From NCBI GenBank assembly GCA_034408685.1, contig JAWXCP010000039.1, positions 1-64,000 of the forward strand: a DNA stretch of 64,000 nt, given 5' to 3'. This document shows positions 42,389 to 50,431 of the stretch, piece after piece (the stretch's first letter is position 1; every line of letters begins with the position of its first letter). The notes below the pieces were generated by a model, which saw nothing but the letters and a program-made list of their open reading frames with translations, did not search any database and was not told the DNA's origin. Position numbers and translations under genes: made by a program. The stretch is from JANXVY01 sp034408685. GTDB taxonomy: Bacteria; Pseudomonadota; Alphaproteobacteria; Rhizobiales; Hyphomicrobiaceae.

Positions 42389-44984
42389 CTTACCCGACGC
42401 CGCCATAGATTTAACCAACTGCGATCGTGAGCTGATCCATATTCCAGGCGCGGTCCTGCCACACGGCGCGATGCTCGTCGTAGAACCAGCAACGATGCTG
42501 ATCGAGCAGGTCGCAGGCGACACACTCGGCCTACTTGGCAAAGATGCGGCAGCGCTAAACGGCCGAGGCCTTTCATCACTGTTCACGACCGAACAGGTCG
42601 AACGGCTTCGAGACCTGCTGCGCGGTTCCAGCCTCACCCGCCCGCGCCATATGCTCGATCCGTTGATGAGGATCATCACCGATCGGCCGATCGATGTCAG
42701 CGTGCACCTCAGCAATGGCGCATTGGTCATCGAGGTGGAGGCCGCCGATTTGACCGATCGCCATTCGGCCGATCCACTCGCCTGCCTTCAGGAAATGTTC
42801 GACGGGCTGGGCGATGCCCGCGATCTCCAGGCCTATTGCCAGCTTGCCACTGAGCGGTTGCGATCGGTCGCGGGCTATGACCGCGTGATGGTCTATCGCT
42901 TCGCGGCCGACGAGTCGGGATGGGTCTACGCGGAATCGCGGCGCGACGACCTCAGTCCATTTCTCGATCTTCACTATCCGGCGTCGGACATTCCCAAACA
43001 GGCACGTGCGCTTTATCTGACGAGTTGGCTGCGCCTGATCACCGAAGTTGATTACACGCCCGCGCCGCTCCTGCCCCCGGTCAACCCGCGCAGCGGGAGG
43101 GCGCTCGACATGAGTTATGCAATTTTACGCGACGTTTCGCCTATCCACCGCGAGTATCTGCGCAACATGGGCGTTGACGCCTCGATGTCGATCTCGATCA
43201 TTTGCGACGGCAAGTTGTGGGGGCTGATTGCCTGCCACCATCAAACACCGCGGCGGCTTCCGCGGCACCTGCGCGCGGTTTGCGAACTGTTTGGGTCGAT
43301 GTTTTCGCTTCAGTTCGAAGTGCGATTGCGTGCCGAACAACTGAGCGCGCGGCTTCAGTCACGGGAGGCGCTGTCCAAGATGATGCAAGCGCTTGCTCAA
43401 GACGACGATTTTGGCGAAGGGCTGGTCGCGCAGCAGCAACAGTTGCTCGACTATATCGCGGCGGATGGCTTGGCGATGCGCGTCGGGGAAACACGTGGCG
43501 GTGTTGCGATCCGCGTCAACAACCGAGTGACTGCTTTCGGGACAACGCCTGATGATGAGCAAATCGGTGCGCTGACCGACTGGCTGACCAAGAGCATGCG
43601 CGATTTTGAGGGCGTATACGCCACTGATCGGCTGGGTGAGACTTACCCGCCAGCGACGGCCTATGCCGACGTCGCATCCGGGCTTCTCGCGGTATCGGTC
43701 TCGCGCGAACCTCGTGATTTTGTGATGTGGTTCAGGCCCCAGGTGGTCAAGACAGTCCGGTGGGGCGGGGACCCCCGCAAACCAGTTGAAGTTGGCCCCA
43801 ACGGAATTCGACTGACCCCGCGCAAGTCTTTCGAAGCCTGGGCGGAGACAGTGCGCGGCCGGTCAAAACCTTGGTCATTATCCGAAAACGACGCTGCATC
43901 CGACTTGCGGGTGTCGTTGCTCGAGATCGTGCTTCGGCGGATCGATGCAGCCGCACGTGAACGGCTCCGGGCGTGGCAGCAGGAACAACTGCTGATGGCC
44001 GAGCTTGACCACCGGGTCAAGAATACGTTGGGCAGCATTCAAGCCATGGTCGCGCAGACCAGCCGAAGCGCTGGTCTGCTGCTAGAGTTCACCCAAGGTC
44101 TTGAACGGCGAATACGCTCGATGTCCCGCGCGCATTGCTTGCTAACAGAGAGCCGCTGGGAAGCCGTGTCGCTCAGTGCGCTGATCCGCGAAGAACTCGA
44201 TGCCTACAAGGCAGAGCATTCGAATTTTGGTTTAAACGGTCCTGAGCTGTCGCTGACGCCGAAGTCGGCTCTTGCGCTGTCTCTAGCAATTCATGAACTC
44301 ACGACAAACGCTGTGAAATATGGAGCGTTGTCGGTCGATACGGGTCGCGTTGACATCATTTGGCGGTTCGACGCCAAGGACGGGCTCGATCTCGTCTGGA
44401 AAGAGAGCGGCGGCCCGCTCGTTCGCATGCCAAAACGGCTCGGCTTCGGTTCGACGCTAATCGAGCGCGCCCTGGCCATGGAGACCCGTGGGCGTTCGAG
44501 CCTTGCCTTTGAACCGAGCGGGGTGACCTGCTCGATCACAATGCCCGTGTCCGCTGTGACGATCGGCCGCGCGCGGAGTGGACCGGCGGTCGTCCAGCCC
44601 GAACCTCCGGAAGTTTCCATACGGCCCGTTGCCCCCAATCGGCGAATACTGATCGTAGAAGATTCGGCTTTGGTGGCGATGTTGATGGAGGACGTGATCG
44701 CCGATTTGGGATGGGACGTTGTTGGCCCCGCTGCGCGGTTGGCCGAGGCAATAACGCTCGCAAAGGAGGCGGCGTTCGATGCGGCAATGCTCGACGTCAA
44801 TCTCGACGGGGAAATGTCGTGGGATGCGGCTGCCGTACTACAGGATCGCAAAATCCCCTTCGTGTTTACCACTGGGTATGACGGTACTACCGTGCTGCCG
44901 GGACGTTTCGCTGGCCGGCCCGTACTAAGAAAACCTTTTTCGGCCGACGATATAGGACGCGCGTTGCACGCCCTTCTGTCCTAA
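42381..44984 (+). CDS. bphP: Bacteriophytochrome HWE histidine kinase with receiver
   Basis: 867 residues: PAS-GAF-PHY-HWE kinase-REC. Cys14 in LTNCDREL is the biliverdin attachment site. GAF holds YPASDIP near residue 200; the PHY tongue motif PRKSF is at LTPRKSFEAW. The kinase part has His544 in ELDHRVKNTLGS, HELTTNAVKYGAL and the LVWKESGG motif defining the HWE class. The C-terminal receiver has Asp805 in MLDVNLDG. It would sense red/far-red light and phosphorylate its own receiver, an arrangement often used to control stress or pigment genes; no output DNA-binding partner is adjacent. Confidence 0.92.
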   Translation: MRDLPDAAIDLTNCDRELIHIPGAVLPHGAMLVVEPATMLIEQVAGDTLGLLGKDAAALNGRGLSSLFTTEQVERLRDLLRGSSLTRPRHMLDPLMRIITDRPIDVSVHLSNGALVIEVEAADLTDRHSADPLACLQEMFDGLGDARDLQAYCQLATERLRSVAGYDRVMVYRFAADESGWVYAESRRDDLSPFLDLHYPASDIPKQARALYLTSWLRLITEVDYTPAPLLPPVNPRSGRALDMSYAILRDVSPIHREYLRNMGVDASMSISIICDGKLWGLIACHHQTPRRLPRHLRAVCELFGSMFSLQFEVRLRAEQLSARLQSREALSKMMQALAQDDDFGEGLVAQQQQLLDYIAADGLAMRVGETRGGVAIRVNNRVTAFGTTPDDEQIGALTDWLTKSMRDFEGVYATDRLGETYPPATAYADVASGLLAVSVSREPRDFVMWFRPQVVKTVRWGGDPRKPVEVGPNGIRLTPRKSFEAWAETVRGRSKPWSLSENDAASDLRVSLLEIVLRRIDAAARERLRAWQQEQLLMAELDHRVKNTLGSIQAMVAQTSRSAGLLLEFTQGLERRIRSMSRAHCLLTESRWEAVSLSALIREELDAYKAEHSNFGLNGPELSLTPKSALALSLAIHELTTNAVKYGALSVDTGRVDIIWRFDAKDGLDLVWKESGGPLVRMPKRLGFGSTLIERALAMETRGRSSLAFEPSGVTCSITMPVSAVTIGRARSGPAVVQPEPPEVSIRPVAPNRRILIVEDSALVAMLMEDVIADLGWDVVGPAARLAEAITLAKEAAFDAAMLDVNLDGEMSWDAAAVLQDRKIPFVFTTGYDGTTVLPGRFAGRPVLRKPFSADDIGRALHALLS

Positions 44985-45088
44985 CTTTTGAAGGCGGAAC
45001 GCCAGTTCAACTCGCGGCGGCTTGAACTGTCAGCTCTGACGTGTCCCTCGATCGGTTGATGATCCACCTATGCGGAAGGCAGCCCGCA

Positions 45089-46891
45089 TCACGATCGCCG
45101 AAGCACCTTGCACTCTGCGCTTTCGATGAACGCGCGCAGCTTGGCGATCCGCACATTGTCGGAGTGGGACTTGGGGTCGGCGGACGGGACGCCAAGACGT
45201 GTCGCCTCCGCGCCGGTGAACATCGCGACGTCCATGCGGCGGCACAGTTCGCGCGCGAGGTCGTTGGACAGTTCGCCAATGTCGAAGATGAGCGGGCGGT
45301 TGGTCAGCGCGCGGTCGTTGCGGACGAGGTCATCCCCGTAGTGGATGGCGATGGTCTCGATCACGACAGCGCCCGCAGGCTTGGCGCGGATGGCAGCGTC
45401 GGCGCGAACGTACGGCTCATACATGCCGCGCATCATCAGGCCATGGAGTGGTGCGAGCACGAGCACGGCAGCGGCCGTCGCGACACCGGCGAGGCCATAG
45501 GCTGCGCGCCGTTGCCCGGCATTCAAGTTCGCGGTCATGCCGACCCAGCCGAGCGTGGCGACGAGCGCGGCGCTACCCATCAGGCCGTGGGCATATCGAT
45601 AACCCCAGCCGTAATCCTGGTAGGGCAACAGAAACAACATGGCGAGCAGCGTTAGTACGATGCTGGCAGCAAGCGAGCGTTGTATCCCGCCCGCGCGCCA
45701 CGCCATAACCATACCGGGGCCGATCAGCACCAGCATCAGCGGGTTCTGCCACGCAGCAAAGCGGAACAGGTTCTGCACCATCGTCTCGTAGGCCGACGGA
45801 TAGAAATTGGCGAACAGCCCGCTCACGCGGCTGAGAAAGTAGGACACGCCCATCGCGCTCGCGGCTTCGGGAGCCGCCGTGCCCGTGCCGGATAGGAGTA
45901 ACTGCCAGTAGAGGATCCAGAACAATCCGATCGCCGCGTAGGCCACCGCGTAGACAGCGGCCAGCGTCCATCGCCGGTCGAGCAGCACTTGCAGCAGGAA
46001 TGGCACCACGAACAGCGGATGGAACACCAGTTGGTGGAGCCCTGTGGCGAGGAAGCCGACCGCAATGGCGCCAGCGTGGGACGCGGCGGTGTTGCGCAGG
46101 AACAGCCACAGCCACACGAGGTTCAGCGCCAAATGCGCGCTCATGGCGTAGGGCGTCATCGACATGAACAGCATCTGCGAGGAGGTGGCGGCGAGCACCA
46201 GCGCGATCAGCCACGCGTCCGGCCGGTCGGGGAACAGGCGACGTGCGATCGCGATCACGGCAAGCAACGCGACGACGAGCAGCGTAGCGTTGACGAACGC
46301 CCGGTCGAGAACCAGACCAAGGACGCCGCGGATGATGGCGTTGCCCGGCAAGTAGGTCGAAGCCCAACCGGCGTGGTCGGGTACAGGCAGACGGAACACC
46401 GGTTGCAACGATGGCACGAACGGCCGCCACTCGGGCGCGACGGGGCCGAGCAATTGCCCGTTGGCGACGAGCGAGGCGTCGAACAGCGCCATGATCTCGT
46501 CGCGGGAGAACGCGAAGTCGAACGCGACGACGTGCGTCCCGATGACGACAGTCGTGGCGGCAGCAATGATAATCGCTGCGTATACGACAGGCGTTGGTAC
46601 AAAAAGCCGTTCGGTCGCTCGGCCGACGCTTGCTGGCAGGCCGAGCCACGCGATGATGCCGAGGACTGCCGCCAACGGCAGCATCACCGGGAGGTCCTGC
46701 TGCTGGTAATACTGCCAGGTGAGGAAATAGCGCAGCGACAGATCGAGCTGCTGGATGGCAGCGACCGCGAGGATTACGAGCGCGACGCCGACGCACGACC
46801 GGCGGAACGCGCTGGGCAGCCGATCAACGCCGTCCGCTGGCGCAACGGTCGCTGAGGCGTTTGTCGGCACGGTGCTTTGGCTGTCCTGCAT
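45089..46891 (-). CDS. Polytopic membrane protein, GT-C glycosyltransferase-like
   Basis: 600 residues with about 11-12 hydrophobic helices followed by a C-terminal soluble domain (residues 500-600). An acidic motif in the first external loop, FSRDEIMALFDASL, fits the DE/DD motif of GT-C (PMT-like) glycosyltransferases, and the long membrane fold agrees. Donor and acceptor are unknown. It converges with bphP and lies downstream of the phosphohexomutase on the same strand, suggesting a glycan-related role. Confidence 0.6.
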   Translation of the reverse strand: MQDSQSTVPTNASATVAPADGVDRLPSAFRRSCVGVALVILAVAAIQQLDLSLRYFLTWQYYQQQDLPVMLPLAAVLGIIAWLGLPASVGRATERLFVPTPVVYAAIIIAAATTVVIGTHVVAFDFAFSRDEIMALFDASLVANGQLLGPVAPEWRPFVPSLQPVFRLPVPDHAGWASTYLPGNAIIRGVLGLVLDRAFVNATLLVVALLAVIAIARRLFPDRPDAWLIALVLAATSSQMLFMSMTPYAMSAHLALNLVWLWLFLRNTAASHAGAIAVGFLATGLHQLVFHPLFVVPFLLQVLLDRRWTLAAVYAVAYAAIGLFWILYWQLLLSGTGTAAPEAASAMGVSYFLSRVSGLFANFYPSAYETMVQNLFRFAAWQNPLMLVLIGPGMVMAWRAGGIQRSLAASIVLTLLAMLFLLPYQDYGWGYRYAHGLMGSAALVATLGWVGMTANLNAGQRRAAYGLAGVATAAAVLVLAPLHGLMMRGMYEPYVRADAAIRAKPAGAVVIETIAIHYGDDLVRNDRALTNRPLIFDIGELSNDLARELCRRMDVAMFTGAEATRLGVPSADPKSHSDNVRIAKLRAFIESAECKVLRRS

Positions 46892-46969
46892 GAATTTCCG
46901 TCCCGAAGCTTTTCTGACGAGCTATCCGGCACGGTATGAATAGACGCTGAGTGGCCCGGCGAGCCTCGC

Positions 46970-48472
46970 TCAGATCTTTTGATTGTAGGCGCCGACCTCG
47001 GGAAACTTGGCGAGCGTGGCGTCGATATCGGCGAAGATCGCGCGCATGTTGGCCTCCGATGCCGGGCTTTCCACGACGACGACCAGTTCCGGTTTGTTCG
47101 ACGAGGCGCGGACGAGGCCCCACGTGCCGTCCTCCAGCATCAGGCGAATACCGTTGACGGTGACGACGTCGACGATCTTCTGGCCGGCAACTGTCGTGCC
47201 GGTTTCAAAGCGCGCCATGTAATCGGCCACCACTTTGTCGACGATGCCGTACTTCACTTCGTCGCCGCAGTGGGGCGACATGGTTGGCGAACTCCACGTC
47301 TTGGGCAGAGCGTTCTTGAGGTCAGCCATCGACTTGTCCGGCGCGCGGTCGAGCATATCGAGCACGGCAAGGGCGGCGACGATGCCGTCGTCATAGCCAC
47401 GGCCAAGCGGTGGCTGGAAGAAGAAGTGGCCGGACTTCTCGAAGCCGACGAGGGCTTTGATCTCGTGGGTGTAGCGCTTCATGTAGGAGTGGCCGGTCTT
47501 CCAGTAGACGGCTTTTGCGCCTTGTGCCTTCAACACCGGGTCGGTGACGAATAGTCCGGTCGATTTCACGTCGGCGACGAAGATCGCATTTTTGTGGATT
47601 GCCGAAAGGTCGCGGGCAAGCATCACGCCGACCTTGTCGGCAAAAATTTCATGGCCTTCGTTGTCGACTACGCCGCAACGATCGCCATCGCCGTCAAAAC
47701 CTAAGCCGACGTCGGCCTTGCTCGCGAGCACGGCCTCCGAGATCGCATGCAGCATCTTCATGTCTTCGGGGTTGGGATTGTAGCGCGGGAACGAATGATC
47801 GAGTTCGACATCGAGCGGTACGACCTCACAGCCAACGGCGGCCAGGATCTGCGGTGCGAACGCACCAGCCGTGCCGTTGCCGCAGGCGCAGACGACCTTG
47901 AGCTTGCGCTTGAGCGGCGCGCGGTCGGACAAGGCATTGATATAGCGGTCGGCAAAATTGTCGACGTAGATGTATTTGCCAGCGCCGGGATGCGTCTTCC
48001 AGGCTCCGGAGAGCACGATTTCCTTCAACCGCGTCATCTCGTCGGGGCCGAACGTCAGCGGGCGGTTCATGCCCATCTTGATGCCGGTCCAGCCATTGTC
48101 GTTATGGCTGGCGGTGACCATCGCGACGCCGGGCACATCGAGCGCGAACTGGGCGAAATAGGCCATTGGCGACAATGCAAGCCCGATGTCGTGGACCTCG
48201 AAGCCACCCATGATCAAACCGTTGACGAGAGCCTGTTTCACGCTCGCCGAATACCAGCGGAAATCGTGACCGACGACGATGCGCTTTGGCACGTCGCGTT
48301 CGTCGAACAGGGTCGCCATGCCCAGCCCGATGCAATTCAGACCCTGGAGATTGATCTCCTGAGGGAACAGCCAGCGCGCGTCGTACTCACGAAACCCCGT
48401 CGGCTTGACCAGCGGCAAGCGCTCGAAATCGGCCGTGTTCGGCTTGAGGTCGGCGCGCGGGGTTGGCAACAT
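46970..48472 (-). CDS. Phosphomannomutase/phosphoglucomutase
   Basis: 500 residues of the alpha-D-phosphohexomutase superfamily. Catalytic Ser122 in TASHNDNGWTG, magnesium loop GFDGDGDR (Asp260, Asp262, Asp264), sugar-binding GFEKSGHFFF and phosphate loop near RASSNKPELVV. Start ATG 48472 has GGAG upstream and skips a basic N-terminal extension. It interconverts mannose- or glucose-6-phosphate and the 1-phosphate, feeding nucleotide sugars for envelope glycans. It could supply mannose-1-phosphate in connection with the fusion gene at 34047, but they are 9 kb apart. Confidence 0.88.
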   Translation of the reverse strand: MLPTPRADLKPNTADFERLPLVKPTGFREYDARWLFPQEINLQGLNCIGLGMATLFDERDVPKRIVVGHDFRWYSASVKQALVNGLIMGGFEVHDIGLALSPMAYFAQFALDVPGVAMVTASHNDNGWTGIKMGMNRPLTFGPDEMTRLKEIVLSGAWKTHPGAGKYIYVDNFADRYINALSDRAPLKRKLKVVCACGNGTAGAFAPQILAAVGCEVVPLDVELDHSFPRYNPNPEDMKMLHAISEAVLASKADVGLGFDGDGDRCGVVDNEGHEIFADKVGVMLARDLSAIHKNAIFVADVKSTGLFVTDPVLKAQGAKAVYWKTGHSYMKRYTHEIKALVGFEKSGHFFFQPPLGRGYDDGIVAALAVLDMLDRAPDKSMADLKNALPKTWSSPTMSPHCGDEVKYGIVDKVVADYMARFETGTTVAGQKIVDVVTVNGIRLMLEDGTWGLVRASSNKPELVVVVESPASEANMRAIFADIDATLAKFPEVGAYNQKI

Positions 48473-48674
48473 CGGCGGGTCTCCATGAGCGATAGGAAAC
48501 CGCCAGCTGCTGCAGCGGGCGGGTCTTCGATCGAGGCTGGGCATTGAAACTTACGACATGGCTCCCGTGTGACAGATGTCGGATTGCAAAGCGCATGCGG
48601 CAAAGCGCGCCGTAAGAAAGTACAGCGAGGCGCGGGCTCAGGCGTCGCGTTGCTTGGCCGCGGTCGGCCATAAC

Positions 48675-49277
48675 TCAGTCGTGGAGCACGAGGCGGCCAG
48701 CCCCACTTTCGAACTTTGTGATCCGCGACAGGAACGTCATCCCGAGTAAATTCGTGCTGAGGCGGCCGGGTTCGGAAACGGCGGCCTGAACATTGCGGAC
48801 CTGGATAGGGCCGATTTCGACGCGGTCGAGCACGATAGGCGCGGCTCGCGCAATACCATTCGCCGTATTGGTCCGCATGGTGAAATCGCGGTCGCGCAGG
48901 AAGATGCCGAGGCGTTGCGCGTCCTCGTAGGTCAGCACGACGAGTGAGGCCCCGGTGTCGACCAGAGCGCCGACACGACGGCCATTGATCTCGACGTCGG
49001 CCTGATAGTGGCCCCGTCTGTCGGCGCGCAGTTCGAAAACCGTGCCGCTGCGATCGTTCGCTGGCGGGTCGATTTCAGCTATAGTTGGCTTGACTGCCGG
49101 TCGCTGTCCAGCGGGGACCGGCGGCAGCACACGCTCCAAGCCAGCGATCATGACCGCCGACAGGTTGTGACGGACAAGGTCATAATTCATGTACAACGCG
49201 ACGACAGCGGCGGCTCCGCACAGCCACGTGCCGAGTTCCAGAAACAGGCTGGGCTCTTCGTCGTCGGGATTTCGCAT
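48675..49277 (-). CDS. Retropepsin-like aspartic protease (TIGR02281 type), first copy
   Basis: 200 residues: one N-terminal membrane helix (GTWLCGAAAVVALYM), then a single retropepsin-like domain with the catalytic Asp107 in ALVDTGASLVVLTYEDA, and the hydrophobic C-terminal NLLGMTFLSRI block. It would act as a homodimer in the periplasm. The next gene is a second member, 31 bases upstream in transcription order, so the two probably duplicated. Confidence 0.83.
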   Translation of the reverse strand: MRNPDDEEPSLFLELGTWLCGAAAVVALYMNYDLVRHNLSAVMIAGLERVLPPVPAGQRPAVKPTIAEIDPPANDRSGTVFELRADRRGHYQADVEINGRRVGALVDTGASLVVLTYEDAQRLGIFLRDRDFTMRTNTANGIARAAPIVLDRVEIGPIQVRNVQAAVSEPGRLSTNLLGMTFLSRITKFESGAGRLVLHD

Positions 49278-49308
49278 ACTGACGCCATGCTTGGGTTTTG
49301 TGCCCCGG

Positions 49309-49929
49309 TCAGCTTCGGAACGTCATGAAATCACCGGACACGTCATAGGACCGCAATCGGCTTAAGAAAGTCATACCGAGAAGGCTTTCCTTAACGTTGC
49401 CGGGCATCGCAACGAGCGCATCCACCCGGTCGAAACTGATGCCTCCGACCGCTATCGATTTCAAACGCACAGCGGCGCAAAACGTCCGGCCGTTGGCGGT
49501 GTCGACGGGTATCGTGAACGACAGCGATTTGAGATCGATACCAGCCTTTTCTGCGTCGCTCGACTTTAGCACGATCGAGCTTGCGCCGGTATCGACCAGC
49601 ATGGGCATGGCCGCCCCGTTGACGTCCGCGCGGGCAAAGAACGAGCCGCGCGCCGAACGGCGGATGCGAACCGTCCGTTCGCCCTCGATCCCCGAGACTT
49701 CGGTCGTACCGTACGGCGAGAATTCGCCGCTGACGCGCCCGGCAAATCCCTTGATTTCGTCGCGGAATGCGTAAATCGAGACCGCCGCCATGAAAATCAG
49801 ACCCCAAACCGCGATGTGGGACATCGCGTCGGTCATCCGGCCTCGGTAGTCGAGGACCAGCTTGGGTAGCAGCAGCAAGACGAGGACCGTCCAAGCTCCG
49901 ATCAGGACCCAGTGGCCATTATCGTCCAT
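49309..49929 (-). CDS. Retropepsin-like aspartic protease (TIGR02281 type), second copy
   Basis: 206 residues from ATG 49929 (GGAG nine bases upstream); a frame start at 49998 is possible. Two N-terminal membrane helices (WVLIGAWTVLVLLLLP and IAVWGLIFMAAVSIYAF), then catalytic Asp113 in MLVDTGASSIVL and a closing SLLGMTFLSRL block like the other copy. Tandem copies sharing the DTGAS and LGMTFLSR blocks suggest heterodimer or divided substrates. Confidence 0.83.
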   Translation of the reverse strand: MDDNGHWVLIGAWTVLVLLLLPKLVLDYRGRMTDAMSHIAVWGLIFMAAVSIYAFRDEIKGFAGRVSGEFSPYGTTEVSGIEGERTVRIRRSARGSFFARADVNGAAMPMLVDTGASSIVLKSSDAEKAGIDLKSLSFTIPVDTANGRTFCAAVRLKSIAVGGISFDRVDALVAMPGNVKESLLGMTFLSRLRSYDVSGDFMTFRS

Positions 49930-50018
49930 CTGATCGTCTCCATGCCATTGTCGACGCTTCGCGGGAGGTGTCTCGGCTTTGCGGCCCGACGACGTCACGC
50001 TGCCCGGCTATTGATCAC

Positions 50019-50213
50019 TCATAGCTGGGACTGTGTGGGGCCCAATCGCGGTGGCAGTTTGTCGAGCCGGGCCGCCAACGTGTCCATCACCTGTTGGCGC
50101 TGGTCTGGCGTCAGGCGGATCCAACTGGAGATCTCGGCGCCAGTGCGGCCGCAACCGATGCAGATGCCTGCGGAACGGTCGATTTCGCAAATGTTGATGC
50201 ACGGCGTTTCCAA
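50019..50213 (-). CDS. DUF1289 protein with TTG start
   Basis: 64 residues. TTG at 50213 is chosen: it gives METPCINICEID, the usual family beginning, with GGGAG six bases upstream. The Cys pattern C5-x3-C9 and C-x2-C in GICIGCGRT could bind iron-sulfur or zinc. DUF1289 proteins are small, conserved and uncharacterised. Confidence 0.8.
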   Translation of the reverse strand: METPCINICEIDRSAGICIGCGRTGAEISSWIRLTPDQRQQVMDTLAARLDKLPPRLGPTQSQL

Positions 50214-50234
50214 GCGAACTCCCAAAGGTGCGGG

Positions 50235-50338
50235 CTAGAGTGCTTCCGGAAAAGTTGGAACCGGTTTTCCGAAAAGAAGCACGACAAACCAATAAGTTAG
50301 AGGCCTTCGGCGACTCCATTTAAAGCGGAAGGCCTCTA
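50235..50338 (-). repeat. RIME-like intergenic repeat, copy 2
   Basis: 104 bp, inverted relative to the copy at 38751-38854 and nearly identical to it. It contains the perfect inner inverted repeat AGAGGCCTTC with its complement at the other side of a TTTAAAT loop. It lies just upstream of the DUF1289 start. Confidence 0.88.
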
Positions 50339-50431
50339 GCGTCCACCGGGTCTTAACGTGCGTTGGTTCATTGGGGAAGGCCGGGTGGCCGCGTGTTGCC
50401 GTGTGTTGCTGAACGGAGCTGATCAGCACGA

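Noticed and set aside
45004..45028. Weak hairpin AGTTCAA/TTGAACT between bphP and the membrane protein gene
   Set aside because: Seven-bp stem with an 11-nt loop and no T-run; not convincing as a terminator.
45573..46855. Long open frames on both strands (about 288 and 407 codons) over the polytopic membrane protein
   Set aside because: Charged, domain-free translations in the GC-rich alternative frames; the called frame has clear membrane helices.
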